A stretch of 64,000 nucleotides of DNA from Ga0077527 sp945862135. GTDB lineage: Bacteria; Pseudomonadota; Gammaproteobacteria; Burkholderiales; SG8-41. The stretch spans positions 1-64,000 of the forward strand of contig CAXNMF010000007.1 in NCBI GenBank assembly GCA_964203275.1. Reading direction: 5' to 3'. The translations under genes were made by a program, and so were the position numbers. The notes below the pieces were generated by a model that worked only from the letters and a program-made list of their open reading frames with translations, did no database searches and was not told the DNA's origin. Shown in pieces: positions 44,434 through 53,858 of the stretch; within the stretch, counting starts at the first letter, position 1, and each line of letters opens with the position of its first letter.

Positions 44434-45522
44434 TTACGTATTTTTGACAACGATCTTGGGGAACGCAGCCGAGTGATCCTGCTGCTTGTCGGCAATTTTC
44501 ACGGCGACGCGGCGGGCGATCTGGCGATAGATCTCGGAAATCCGGCCATCGGGATCGCTGACCAGGGTCGGCTTGCCCGAGTCAGCATGCTGGCGGATGT
44601 TGATGTCCAGGGGCAGCGAACCGAGCATCTCCACGTTGTAGTCGGTACCCATGCGGTTGCCGCCGCCCTCGCCGAAAATATGCTCCTCATGACCGCACTT
44701 CGAGCAGATGTGCAGCGACATGTTCTCGACAATGCCGAGGATGGGAATGCCCACCTTCTCGAACATCTTCAGGCCCTTGCGAGCATCGATCAGCGCAATG
44801 TCTTGCGGCGTGGTGACAATCACCGCGCCGGTGACCGGCACGCGCTGCGCCAGCGTCAGCTGGATGTCGCCGGTGCCCGGCGGCAGGTCGACAACGAGGT
44901 AATCCACGTCATGCCATTTGGTTTCATTGAGCAACTGCTCCAGCGCCTGGGTCACCATCGGGCCACGCCATACCATCGGCGTTTCGGTGTCGATCAGGAA
45001 ACCGATCGACATCGCCTGCAAGCCGTGGCCTTCCATCGGTTCCAGCGACTTGCCGTCCTTGGACTCCGGCCGACCGGAAATGCCCAGCATCATCGGTTGC
45101 GACGGTCCGTAGATGTCTGCATCAAGCACGCCCACCGTGGCGCCTTCGGCGGCCAGCGCCAGCGCGAGGTTCACGGCGGTGGTGCTTTTGCCGACGCCGC
45201 CCTTGCCGGAAGCCACGGCGATGATGTTCTTGATCCCGGGAACCAGCTTCACACCGCGCTGCACCGCGTGCGACACAATCTTCATCGTCACGTTGACGTT
45301 CACATTGCCCACGCCGGGCAAGGACTTCAGCTTGGCGAAAATCTCTTTGCGGATCGGTTCGAGCTGGCTTTTCGCCGGATAGCCCAGCAGGACATCGACG
45401 GACACATTGTTGCCGTCGATCTTGATGTTCTTCGCCGACTTGCTGGTGACATAGTCGGTTTTGGTGTTGGGGTCGACGAGCTGCTTCAGCGCGCTCTGTA
45501 CATCCTGCTCGGTGATGGCCAT
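44434..45522 (-). CDS. apbC: Iron-sulfur cluster carrier protein ApbC (Mrp family)
   Basis: A 362-residue P-loop ATPase that binds and transfers [4Fe-4S] clusters. It has an N-terminal MIP18-like domain (about 1-85), the deviant Walker A VASGKGGVGKSTTAVNLA, DADIYGPSQPMMLG, VDLPPGTGDIQLTLAQ, and the cluster-binding CxxC in LHICSKCGHEEHIFGEGG. The ATG at 45522 gives the standard AITEQDVQSAL start; the longer open frame upstream is not conserved. It is divergent from metG, a common arrangement. Confidence 0.95.
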   Translation of the reverse strand: MAITEQDVQSALKQLVDPNTKTDYVTSKSAKNIKIDGNNVSVDVLLGYPAKSQLEPIRKEIFAKLKSLPGVGNVNVNVTMKIVSHAVQRGVKLVPGIKNIIAVASGKGGVGKSTTAVNLALALAAEGATVGVLDADIYGPSQPMMLGISGRPESKDGKSLEPMEGHGLQAMSIGFLIDTETPMVWRGPMVTQALEQLLNETKWHDVDYLVVDLPPGTGDIQLTLAQRVPVTGAVIVTTPQDIALIDARKGLKMFEKVGIPILGIVENMSLHICSKCGHEEHIFGEGGGNRMGTDYNVEMLGSLPLDINIRQHADSGKPTLVSDPDGRISEIYRQIARRVAVKIADKQQDHSAAFPKIVVKNT

Positions 45523-45683
45523 GTTTCGGGTTCCATTCGGATTGCTTTGGTGAGGCGCGATTGTATCGGCATACCCCTCCCCGACCAACCACAACCCCAT
45601 GTCGGAAAAGGTAATTTCGTCCAAGACAGGCGTTTACACAGGCGCGTGACGAATGCCACGGCTAAGCCTTAATAGTTTATTGT

Positions 45684-45689
45684 TATAAT
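45684..45689 (+). promoter_or_regulatory. Candidate -10 box upstream of metG
   Basis: A perfect TATAAT lies 58 bases before the metG ATG, in an AT-rich tract between divergent apbC and metG. The -35 region is not clear. Confidence 0.4.
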
Positions 45690-45746
45690 TCAATCCTTTA
45701 GCTCATTCGTAGCGTTCTTTCACCCGACCTTCACCCGACTGCATCC

Positions 45747-47909
45747 ATGCCTCAACGCCGCATCCTCGTCACCTCCGCGCTGCCCTATGCCAATGGCGCC
45801 ATTCATCTGGGCCATCTGGTCGAGTACATCCAGACCGATATCTGGGTGCGTTTTCAGCGCATGCAGGGCCACGAGGTGCATTACGTCGGTGCCGACGATA
45901 CCCACGGCACGCCGGTGATGCTGCGCGCCGAATCCGAAGGCCTGACGCCGGAGCAGTTGATCGACCGCGTATGGAAGGAACACGACCGTGACTTCAAAAA
46001 CTTCTCGGTTGGCTTCGACAATTATTATTCGACGCACTCCCCGGAAAACCGCGCGCTATGCGAGGAAATCTACGGCAAGCTTGAACTAAGAGGCCTGATC
46101 ACCAAACGCCCGGTCGAACAGTTCTACGACCCGGTCAAGGCGATGTTCCTGCCCGACCGCTTCATCAAGGGCGAGTGCCCGAAATGCGGCGCCAAGGACC
46201 AGTACGGCGACTCCTGCGAAGTCTGTGGCGCCACCTACAGCCCGACCGAGCTGAAAAACCCCTACTCGACAGTCTCCGGCGCGGAACCCGTGCGCAAGTC
46301 ATCCGAGCACCATTTCTTCAAGCTGTCTCATGAAAGCTGCGAGAAATTCCTGCGTGAGTTCACGCAAAAGTCCAGCGCGCTGCAGCCCGAAGCCGCCAAC
46401 AAGATGAAGGAATGGCTGGGCGAAGCCGGCGAAGGCAAACTCTCCGACTGGGACATCTCGCGCGACGCGCCTTACTTCGGTTTCCCGATTCCCGGCACGG
46501 ATGAGAAAAAGTTCTTTTACGTCTGGTTGGATGCGCCGGTAGGCTACTTCGCGAGCTTTCTCAACTACGTCAAAAAACAGCAGGCCGCCGGCAAGACCAT
46601 CAATGCCGATGCCTTCCTGCGTCCGGGCAGCAACACCGAAATGGTGCACTTCATCGGCAAGGACATCCTCTACTTCCACGCCCTGTTCTGGCCGGCGATG
46701 CTGGAACACGCAGACTTCCGCACGCCGACCAAGGTCTATGCCCACGGCTTCCTGACGGTCAATGGCGAGAAGATGTCCAAGTCGCGCGGCACCTTCATCA
46801 CCGCGAACAGTTACATTGAGCAGGGGCTGAATCCGGAATGGCTGCGGTATTACTATGCGGCCAAGCTGAATGCGACCATGGAAGACATCGACATGAATCT
46901 CAATGATTTCGTGGCGCGGGTGAACAGCGACCTAGTCGGCAAGTACGTAAATATCGCCAGCAGATGCGCCGGGTTTCTAGAGAAAAATTTCGCGGGCGCG
47001 CTAACCTCATTGCCTTACGATGATTTTACGGACTTCAATTTAAGGACTGGCGACACTTTTGATTGGGAGCCTCGGCAGCTACCACTGTTACGAGAATACG
47101 GTATTGCTTTTTCTCAAATCATCCAAACCGCTTACGAAGAACGCGAATTTGGTCGAGCATTGCGCTTCACTATGCAAATTGCGGATGAAGCCAATAAATT
47201 TATTGACGAATGGAAACCTTGGGAACTCGCAAAAGATCCCACCCGCAAAGAAGCATTGCAATGGGTATGCTCTGTGGGCATCCAGATTTTTCGCTTACTC
47301 ACTCTGTATTTAAAACCAACACTTCCGACTCTCGCAGCAAAAGTAGAAGTCTTCCTGCGCATACCGCCTCTCACATGGAATGACGCTCAAAAGCTACTTC
47401 CCGCTGGTCATAAAATTGATTCATATCAACATCTAACAACTCGAATCGATCCCAAACAAATCGCCGCACTGACCGAAGCCAACAAGGAAAGCCTCAAACC
47501 CGCCACACCCGCGCCGCATTCGCAGCAGCGCCATGCCCAGCACCAGGAGAACGCCGTGGAAGCCGCAACCGCCCAACCGACCCATATCTCGATCGACGAT
47601 TTCTCGAAAATCGACCTGCGCATCGCGCGCATCGCCAACGCCGAACATGTCGAAGGCGCCGACAAGCTGCTGAAGCTGACGCTGGACGTCGGCGAACTCG
47701 GCAGCAAACAGGTCTTCGCCGGCATCAAGTCGGCCTATGACCCGGCGACGCTGGTCGGCCGGCTGACGGTGGTGGTTGCCAACCTCGCGCCGCGCAAAAT
47801 GAAGTTCGGCATGTCCGAAGGCATGGTGCTGGCCGCCAGCGGCGAGGCCCCGGGACTGTTCATCCTGTCTCCCGACTCCGGCGCCCAGCCGGGCATGCGC
47901 GTCAAGTAA
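45747..47909 (+). CDS. metG: Methionyl-tRNA synthetase
   Basis: A 720-residue class I synthetase that charges initiator and elongator tRNA-Met. It has the HIGH motif in YANGAIHLGHLVEY, a zinc domain with CPKC and CEVC, the KMSKSRG loop (about 336-342), an anticodon-binding helical domain, and a C-terminal tRNA-binding (EMAPII-like) domain from about 615 (IDDFSKIDLRIARI). The frame is intact throughout. Between about 46930 and 47465, within the anticodon-binding domain, base composition drops sharply in GC and codon choice changes (TTA, AGA, ATA, third-position A/T), then returns. This suggests a recombined or mis-assembled segment. Confidence 0.96.
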   Translation: MPQRRILVTSALPYANGAIHLGHLVEYIQTDIWVRFQRMQGHEVHYVGADDTHGTPVMLRAESEGLTPEQLIDRVWKEHDRDFKNFSVGFDNYYSTHSPENRALCEEIYGKLELRGLITKRPVEQFYDPVKAMFLPDRFIKGECPKCGAKDQYGDSCEVCGATYSPTELKNPYSTVSGAEPVRKSSEHHFFKLSHESCEKFLREFTQKSSALQPEAANKMKEWLGEAGEGKLSDWDISRDAPYFGFPIPGTDEKKFFYVWLDAPVGYFASFLNYVKKQQAAGKTINADAFLRPGSNTEMVHFIGKDILYFHALFWPAMLEHADFRTPTKVYAHGFLTVNGEKMSKSRGTFITANSYIEQGLNPEWLRYYYAAKLNATMEDIDMNLNDFVARVNSDLVGKYVNIASRCAGFLEKNFAGALTSLPYDDFTDFNLRTGDTFDWEPRQLPLLREYGIAFSQIIQTAYEEREFGRALRFTMQIADEANKFIDEWKPWELAKDPTRKEALQWVCSVGIQIFRLLTLYLKPTLPTLAAKVEVFLRIPPLTWNDAQKLLPAGHKIDSYQHLTTRIDPKQIAALTEANKESLKPATPAPHSQQRHAQHQENAVEAATAQPTHISIDDFSKIDLRIARIANAEHVEGADKLLKLTLDVGELGSKQVFAGIKSAYDPATLVGRLTVVVANLAPRKMKFGMSEGMVLAASGEAPGLFILSPDSGAQPGMRVK

Positions 47910-47934
47910 ACGGAACCGGCGCAGCACTGCAGCC

Positions 47935-49062
47935 ATGAACAGCAGCGGCACCCGCAACTTCATCTGCACTGTCGTCTTCATCGACATCGTCGGATTTTCG
48001 AAGAAGTCGGTCGCCGATCAGTTGCACATCAAGCAGCAGCTGAACCAGTTGCTGGCTAGCGCACTGGAACCGGTGCCGCCCAAAGACCGCATCATCCTCG
48101 ACACCGGCGATGGCGCCGCGGTCAGTTTCCTCGGCGATCCCGAGGACGGCCTGTTCCTGGGCCTGGCGCTGCGCGACGCACTGGCCGCTGACGATAACAC
48201 GCTGCAGCTGCGCACCGGCATCAACCTCGGCCCCGTGCGCCTGGTCAAGGACATCAACAACCAGCCCAACATCATCGGCGACGGCATCAACGTCGCGCAG
48301 CGGGTGATGGACTTCGCAGCACCGAATCAGGTGCTGTCTTCGCGCTCCTACTACGAAGTCATATCCTCGCTTTCCACCGAACATTCAAAACTCTTTACCT
48401 TCGAGGGTTCACGCACCGACAAACACGTGCGTGAACACGAAGTCTATGCACTGGGCAAAGCGCCGGCGCCGCAGCGCGCGCCAAGGAAGAAGACGGCTCA
48501 CGCCGCGGCCTTCGAAAAACTCGGCAACACCGCATCAACCGCACGCACCGGCCTGATGCGTCGTCCGTTGTTGACCACCGTACTGACGGTAATCCTTATT
48601 CTGTCGACGGCAGTACTGATCCGCACCACGTTCCGCAATGCTTCTGATGTTGAAGAACCGCCCACCGTGACGCAGGAATCCGGCCCCTTGCCTGCGGCGC
48701 CCGAGCCGGAGCGGGCCACCGCAGCGGAAACGGAAGTCAAAGCACCAACCAAGGCCCCGAAAGCCGGGGCAAAGACCGAAACCGCACCCAAAGCGAAGAC
48801 GGCAAAAAAAGCGGAATCCGTCACGACAACGAGTGAAGCCGCCGCAGGCAGCGACACGGGGCAGGTCAGGCTGAATGTGCTGCCTTGGGGAGAGGTCTAT
48901 GTGAACGACCGCAAGTTCGGCGTGGCTCCGCCCTTGCGAGATATCGCGCTGAAGCCCGGAACCCACCGCATCGAGATCCGCAATCCGGGCTTTGCCTCTT
49001 ACGTGCAGTTCATTGATATCGAGGCCGGCGAAGAGATTAGAATCCGTCATCGCTTCCGTTGA
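47935..49062 (+). CDS. Class III adenylate/guanylate cyclase-domain protein with PEGA domain
   Basis: A 375-residue signalling protein. The N-terminal cyclase homology domain (about 8-165) begins CTVVFIDIVGFSKKS with the metal-binding Asp. GDGAAVSFLGDPEDGL and GDGINVAQRVMDFA are catalytic-core regions. A single transmembrane helix (about 212-230) leads to an Ala/Lys/Pro-rich linker and a C-terminal PEGA domain (about 305-375, VRLNVLPWGEVYVNDRKFG), which is usually periplasmic. Whether it makes cAMP is not certain. It leads a trio with a lipoprotein and a Ser/Thr kinase on the same strand. Confidence 0.88.
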   Translation: MNSSGTRNFICTVVFIDIVGFSKKSVADQLHIKQQLNQLLASALEPVPPKDRIILDTGDGAAVSFLGDPEDGLFLGLALRDALAADDNTLQLRTGINLGPVRLVKDINNQPNIIGDGINVAQRVMDFAAPNQVLSSRSYYEVISSLSTEHSKLFTFEGSRTDKHVREHEVYALGKAPAPQRAPRKKTAHAAAFEKLGNTASTARTGLMRRPLLTTVLTVILILSTAVLIRTTFRNASDVEEPPTVTQESGPLPAAPEPERATAAETEVKAPTKAPKAGAKTETAPKAKTAKKAESVTTTSEAAAGSDTGQVRLNVLPWGEVYVNDRKFGVAPPLRDIALKPGTHRIEIRNPGFASYVQFIDIEAGEEIRIRHRFR

Positions 49063-49081
49063 AATCCCGTTGAGAACCGAC

Positions 49082-49510
49082 ATGCGCCCATTCGCCATCG
49101 CCCTGCTGTTGCTGCTGCCCCTGCTGACCGGCTGCGAAGCCGTGAAAAAAAGCGTGAATGACATTTCCGACTCATTGGATTTCGACAAGTCGCGCGCGAA
49201 GAGCCAGGAATCGGCGCTGCCAACAGCCGAACAGCGGCTGAAGTCGGGTATTGCCCAGTATGAGGAAGGCAATTACAACCTGGCGCAGCGCACGCTGCAG
49301 GGCGCACTCGCCGAGGGTCTCGCGTCGCGCACCGACCAGGCACGCGCCTACAAACACCTTGCATTCATCTATTGCGTGACCGATCGCGCTGCGCAATGCC
49401 GGCAGGAATTCAGCAACGCGATTGCCGCCGACCCCAAGTTCAACCTCACGCCTGCCGAGGCCGGACATCCGACCTGGGGGCCGGTATTCCGCAGCGTGCG
49501 CGGCCGCTGA
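49082..49510 (+). CDS. TPR-containing lipoprotein (TssQ-like)
   Basis: A 142-residue lipoprotein: RPFAIALLLLLPLLTGC is a lipobox signal. A short coiled region is followed by TPR-like helices (AEQRLKSGIAQYEEGNYNLAQRTLQGAL, AYKHLAFIYCVTDRAAQC) and the end FNLTPAEAGHPTWGPVF. It resembles proteins annotated as TssQ, T6SS-associated lipoproteins of Burkholderiales, but no T6SS genes are in the window and the name rests on family memory. The ATG at 49082 is preferred over longer frames because it starts the lipobox signal. It lies 19 bases after the cyclase gene and 13 before the kinase. Confidence 0.8.
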   Translation: MRPFAIALLLLLPLLTGCEAVKKSVNDISDSLDFDKSRAKSQESALPTAEQRLKSGIAQYEEGNYNLAQRTLQGALAEGLASRTDQARAYKHLAFIYCVTDRAAQCRQEFSNAIAADPKFNLTPAEAGHPTWGPVFRSVRGR

Positions 49511-49523
49511 GATCCCTGTCGCG

Positions 49524-50753
49524 ATGACCCAGCCCGCACAACTCGGCCGCTACGATGTCATCGCCGAGATCGGTCGCGGTGCCATGGGCGTGGTCTACCG
49601 CGCGGTCGACCCGATGCTGGAGCGTACGGTGGCGATCAAGACCATCAACATGGCGCTGGATCCGGGCGAGATGGAGCACTATGAAAAGCGCTTCACCATC
49701 GAAGCGCGCGCCGCCGGCGGGCTGAACCATCCCAACATCGTCATCATCTACGACATCGGCCGCAGCGGCGACCTCGCCTATATGGCGATGGAATATCTCG
49801 AAGGCCGCGAACTGAAGGAACTGATCGCCGCCAACGAAGTGACTCCGGATCGTGCACTGGAGATCATCGCGCTGGTTGCAGACGGTCTTGCCTATGCGCA
49901 CGCCAATGACGTCGTGCACCGCGACGTCAAGCCGGCGAACATCATGATCCTCAAGGACGGCAGGGTCAAAATCACCGACTTCGGCATCGCGCGCATGCGC
50001 ACCGCCGACGTACGCACCCAGACCGGCGTCGTCCTCGGTTCGCCGCGTTATCTGTCGCCGGAACAAGTGCTGGGCAAACGCTGCGATGCGCGAGCCGATA
50101 CTTTCTCCCTCGGGGTCCTCCTTTATGAAATGCTCACCGGGCAGGCGCCGTTCAACGGCATCGATGTCAATTCGCTGATGTTCCAGATCGTCAATTTCAC
50201 TCCACCACCGCCGAGCAGCATCAACCCGGCGCTGCCACCCGTACTGGATCTGATCATCGCCAAGGCGCTGGCCAAAACCGCCGATGATCGATATGCCGAC
50301 ATCGCAGAATTTGCCGCTGATTTGCGTGCCTGCCGCCAGCAGGGCAGCGTCTCGTCGCATGCAGCGACATCTGCTGTCACACCGCGAATGACCGCAGATC
50401 CGGTCGTCCCACTGGCTGATACCCTGCCCTCGTCACGCGCGGATGACCGCAGCACAGCAACATTGCCCGATACATTGCCCGCGCGCGGTCTGGCGAAAGA
50501 TTTCGATTCACTGGCCGCCACCATGCGCCTGGCAGTGCAAACCGGCGCCGCGACCAATCCCGATGCCTTCGCTGCAACCTTTGGCGTGAGCCGTCATGCC
50601 ATTGATTCAATGATCATCGGCGCTGAAACGGAGCCGCAGCAGGCACCGATGCCTGCGCCTCAAGCAATGGCCTGGTCGGAAAAAGACCGCCAGATATTCA
50701 TCGGCGCAGTGGTTGCAGCCACCGTCGCCGGCGCACTCATTGTTTTCATCTGA
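49524..50753 (+). CDS. Membrane-anchored serine/threonine protein kinase
   Basis: A 409-residue Hanks-type kinase. The glycine loop is IGRGAMGVVYRAVD, the ATP-binding Lys is in TVAIKTINM, the catalytic loop is VVHRDVKPANIMI, DFG is in KITDFGIARM, and SPRYLSPEQVLGKRCDARAD is the activation/APE segment. After the kinase domain (about 8-275) comes a Ser/Thr/Ala/Pro-rich linker, a conserved patch (LAATMRLAVQTGAATNPDAF) and a C-terminal transmembrane helix (FIGAVVAATVAGALIVFI), so the catalytic domain is cytoplasmic. Start at ATG 49524. The neighbouring cyclase and lipoprotein point to one signalling unit. Confidence 0.93.
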   Translation: MTQPAQLGRYDVIAEIGRGAMGVVYRAVDPMLERTVAIKTINMALDPGEMEHYEKRFTIEARAAGGLNHPNIVIIYDIGRSGDLAYMAMEYLEGRELKELIAANEVTPDRALEIIALVADGLAYAHANDVVHRDVKPANIMILKDGRVKITDFGIARMRTADVRTQTGVVLGSPRYLSPEQVLGKRCDARADTFSLGVLLYEMLTGQAPFNGIDVNSLMFQIVNFTPPPPSSINPALPPVLDLIIAKALAKTADDRYADIAEFAADLRACRQQGSVSSHAATSAVTPRMTADPVVPLADTLPSSRADDRSTATLPDTLPARGLAKDFDSLAATMRLAVQTGAATNPDAFAATFGVSRHAIDSMIIGAETEPQQAPMPAPQAMAWSEKDRQIFIGAVVAATVAGALIVFI

Positions 50754-50762
50754 AAGACCCAT

Positions 50763-51872
50763 ATGCGCATTGCCGCCGTTGACGCCATTGCCATCGATAT
50801 TCCGCTGAGCAAGAATTTCGGCGGGTCCACCTACAGCGTTCTCAAGCGCTCAACAGTCATCACCCGTCTGCGCACGGATGACGGACTGGTCAGCGAAATC
50901 TACAACGGCGACAACCGTGCCCACGGCCCGCAGATCGCGCATCTGGTGGCCAACGATTTATTCAATGCAATCAATGGTTTGTCTATATTTGAGCGGGAGC
51001 TGGCTTGGCAGCGCATGTTTGCGCTGACGCATTCCGCCGCTGACAAGAAGTTGTTGCTTGAGGCCATCGCCTGCATGGATTGCGCGATCTGGGATTTGAT
51101 CGGCAAGGCGCTGGGCAAACCGGTGCGCGAACTGATTGGCGGTTTTACCGACCGCCTGCCGATCATTTCCATCGGCGGCTACTACATGCCGGGCAAGACC
51201 CACGCCGACATCGGCCGTGAAGTCGAGTCGTACCGCGACTTCGGCATGGCCGGCTGCAAGTTCAAGGTCGGCGGCCTGTCGCCGGAAGAAGATGCGCAAC
51301 GCGTCGCAACCGCACGCAAGGCGGTCGGCGATGACTTCATCCTCTGTGTCGATGCCAACCGCGGCTGGGCCGCTGAAGACGCGATCCGTTTTGCGCGTCT
51401 TGTCGAGCCGTACAACATCCGCTGGTTCGAAGAACCCTGCCACTGGTATGACGATGCCGCGCAGATGGCACGCGTGCGCCAGGCCATCCCGATGCCGGTG
51501 GCCGCGGGCCAGAGCGAAATCACCAGCCATGCGATCCGCCGACTGATCGACGCCCGCGCGATTGATCTTGTCAATTACGATGCCTCCGAAGGCGGCGGCG
51601 TCACCGACTGGCTGCGCGCCGCCGGCATGGCCGCGGCTTCGGGCCTGTCGATGGCGCATCACGAGGAAGCGCAGATCGCCAGCCACATGCTCGCTGCAGT
51701 TCCCCATGGCACCTATGCCGAATGTTTCGCCGATCCACAGCGCGATCCGGTGTGGCAGCAGATGTGGGTAAACCGCCCCGCAATCAAGAATGGAGTGATG
51801 ATGGTCGCCACAGACCCTGGTTTCGGCATTGAGCTGGACCAGGACATGGTGCGCCGGTTCCGCAGCAACTGA
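50763..51872 (+). CDS. Mandelate racemase/muconate lactonizing enzyme family protein
   Basis: A 369-residue enolase-superfamily enzyme. The capping domain begins RIAAVDAIAIDIPLSKNFGG. Barrel motifs are KFKVGG (catalytic Lys), CVDANRGWAAEDAIRFA (metal Asp), WFEEPCHWYDD (metal Glu), AAGQSEITSH (third ligand) and MAHHEEAQIASHM, with the catalytic His in the HH pair. This pattern belongs to the mandelate-racemase subgroup. The substrate is probably an acid sugar or related hydroxy acid. It follows the kinase by nine bases and precedes a SulP transporter, so it may be co-transcribed with either. Frame intact, unlike the relative at 2660-3812. Confidence 0.9.
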   Translation: MRIAAVDAIAIDIPLSKNFGGSTYSVLKRSTVITRLRTDDGLVSEIYNGDNRAHGPQIAHLVANDLFNAINGLSIFERELAWQRMFALTHSAADKKLLLEAIACMDCAIWDLIGKALGKPVRELIGGFTDRLPIISIGGYYMPGKTHADIGREVESYRDFGMAGCKFKVGGLSPEEDAQRVATARKAVGDDFILCVDANRGWAAEDAIRFARLVEPYNIRWFEEPCHWYDDAAQMARVRQAIPMPVAAGQSEITSHAIRRLIDARAIDLVNYDASEGGGVTDWLRAAGMAAASGLSMAHHEEAQIASHMLAAVPHGTYAECFADPQRDPVWQQMWVNRPAIKNGVMMVATDPGFGIELDQDMVRRFRSN

Positions 51873-51903
51873 ACCGGAGCACAAACCTTAGCAAGGAAGC
51901 ACA

Positions 51904-53532
51904 ATGATCCGATTACCCGCATTTCGTCCGCGTCTGCTCGAAATGTACGGCGAGTACACCGCCGCCCGCCTGCGCACCGACATCCTCTCCGGCATCACCG
52001 TCGGCATTCTCGCGCTGCCACTGGCGATTGCATTTGCCATTGCATCAGGCATGACGCCGGAATCCGGCATCTACACGGCGATCATCGCAGGCTTCATCAT
52101 CTCGGTGCTGGGCGGCTCACGCGTACAGATCGGCGGCCCCACCGGGGCCTTTATCGTGATTGTGTACGGCATCGTGGTCAATTATGGTGTCGCCAATCTG
52201 CTGATCTGCACGCTGATGGCCGGCGTGATGCTGCTGGCAATGGGGCTGCTGCGCATGGGCACCTGGATTCGTTTCATCCCGGTGTCGGTGATCAGCGGCT
52301 TCACCAAAGGCATTGCGGTACTGATCCTGCTGTCGCAGGTCAAGGACTTCCTCGGGCTGACCACGGACAAACTGCCGGCGGAATTTTTTGCGCAAATCAA
52401 GGTGCTGGGGAACGCACTGCACACGCTGAACTGGCCGACAGTGGGATTAAGCGTGGCCTGCCTGATCCTGATCCTCGCGTGGCCGAAAAAATGGCGTATC
52501 GCGCCCAGCCCCATCGTCGCACTGGTGTTCGGTACCATAATCGTCGCCGTGCTGGATCTGCCGGTGGAAACCATAGGCAGCAAATTCGGCGGCATTCCGC
52601 AGCCGCTGCCATCGTTTGCCTTGCCCGAACTGTCACTGGACACCATCCGCCACCTGGTATCGCCGGCCATCGCCATCGCGCTGCTTGGCGCGATTGAATC
52701 ACTGCTGTCGGCTACCGTCGCTGACAACATGATCGACGACCGTCATGACCCGAATCAGGAACTGATCGCGCAAGGCATCGCCAACATTGTCGCGCCGCTG
52801 TTCGGCGGCTTCTGCGCCACGGGCGCAATCGCCCGCACCAGCACCAACGTGCGCATGGGCGCTTTCGGTCCCGTCGCCGGCATCGTGCACGCGTTGACCC
52901 TGCTCGGCGTCATCCTCGTTGCGGCGCCGCTGGCTAAACATGTGCCGCTGGCGGCATTGTCAGCAATTCTTGTGGTTGTCGCCTGGAACATGGGCGAATG
53001 GGTTCATTTCGGCGAAATGCGCCGCTACACGATGAATTACCGCGCAATCCTGCTGGCGACATTCGTGCTGACGGTAGTGTTTGATCTTACCGTCGCCGTT
53101 GAAGTCGGCATGGTGATGGCCGCGCTGTTTTTCATCACGCGGATTTCTTCGCTGACGGATATCGTCGATAACGGCCCCGATACCATTACAGGGGAACAGG
53201 TGCGTTCCTACGAACTCTTCGGATCCCTGTTCTTCGGCTCGGCGAACCGCATCGAACCGTTGCTGGAACGTGCCGACCCGAAAGATCCGGCACGCGTGAT
53301 CGTGCTCGACATGCAGAAAGCCATCAATGTCGATACCACCGGCCTCGACATTCTGGAAACCCTGCGCCGCAAGATGGAAAAAAACGGCAAGACGCTGATC
53401 ATCACCGGTGCAGGCCTGCAGCCGATGTCCTTGTTCAAGCGCTCCGGCTTCGCTGAAAGGCTCGGTGAAGCAAGTCTGCTTCCGCACCGCGCCGCCGGTA
53501 TCGCGCGGGCGCGTGAAATCGTCGGGAGCTGA
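51904..53532 (+). CDS. SulP family anion transporter with STAS domain
   Basis: A 542-residue inner-membrane transporter. The SulP domain (about 1-410) has the signatures ALPLAIAFAIASGMTPESGIYTAI (given here in two overlapping parts: ALPLAIAFAIASG and MTPESGIYTAI) and GGSRVQIGGPTGAFIVIVYG, with the later NPNQELIAQGIAN-like NQELIAQGIANI. The C-terminal cytoplasmic STAS domain (about 440-542) contains VIVLDMQKAINVDTTGLDIL. Substrates in the family include sulfate, bicarbonate and dicarboxylates; sequence does not decide. It is followed by acylphosphatase four bases later. Confidence 0.93.
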   Translation: MIRLPAFRPRLLEMYGEYTAARLRTDILSGITVGILALPLAIAFAIASGMTPESGIYTAIIAGFIISVLGGSRVQIGGPTGAFIVIVYGIVVNYGVANLLICTLMAGVMLLAMGLLRMGTWIRFIPVSVISGFTKGIAVLILLSQVKDFLGLTTDKLPAEFFAQIKVLGNALHTLNWPTVGLSVACLILILAWPKKWRIAPSPIVALVFGTIIVAVLDLPVETIGSKFGGIPQPLPSFALPELSLDTIRHLVSPAIAIALLGAIESLLSATVADNMIDDRHDPNQELIAQGIANIVAPLFGGFCATGAIARTSTNVRMGAFGPVAGIVHALTLLGVILVAAPLAKHVPLAALSAILVVVAWNMGEWVHFGEMRRYTMNYRAILLATFVLTVVFDLTVAVEVGMVMAALFFITRISSLTDIVDNGPDTITGEQVRSYELFGSLFFGSANRIEPLLERADPKDPARVIVLDMQKAINVDTTGLDILETLRRKMEKNGKTLIITGAGLQPMSLFKRSGFAERLGEASLLPHRAAGIARAREIVGS

Positions 53533-53536
53533 CACG

Positions 53537-53824
53537 ATGCCTATGAATGAACCGATTGCCCGCCACCTTGTGGTGCGCGGCCGCGTGCAGGGCGTGGGTT
53601 ATCGCAAATACATCGAATACAAAGCCGGCCAACTGGGTATCACGGGCTGGGTACGCAACCGTCTGGATGGCAGTGTTGAAGCCGTCGTTCAGGGCAGTCT
53701 TGCCGCGGTCGCTGAAATCATCGATTGCGCCAAACGCGGTCCGCGCGCGGCAGTTGTCGCTACCGTTGAGATCAGCGATTCCGAAGTGGGGCACGACAGT
53801 TTTGTCGTTCGCCCCACGGAATAA
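53537..53824 (+). CDS. Acylphosphatase
   Basis: A 95-residue enzyme that hydrolyses carboxyl-phosphate bonds. The active-site loop VRGRVQGVGYRKYIEY contains the phosphate-binding Arg, and the catalytic Asn is in GWVRNRLDGSVE. The ATG at 53537 has GGAG eight bases upstream. It starts four bases after the SulP stop. It ends in an AT-rich tract facing the convergent TPR gene. Confidence 0.94.
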   Translation: MPMNEPIARHLVVRGRVQGVGYRKYIEYKAGQLGITGWVRNRLDGSVEAVVQGSLAAVAEIIDCAKRGPRAAVVATVEISDSEVGHDSFVVRPTE

Positions 53825-53858
53825 ATTTTTAATTATTTTTTAAAATCAATAAGTTAAA

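Noticed and set aside
44473..45672. 399-codon open frame opposite apbC
   Set aside because: Antisense shadow of apbC with no motif or ribosome-binding site.
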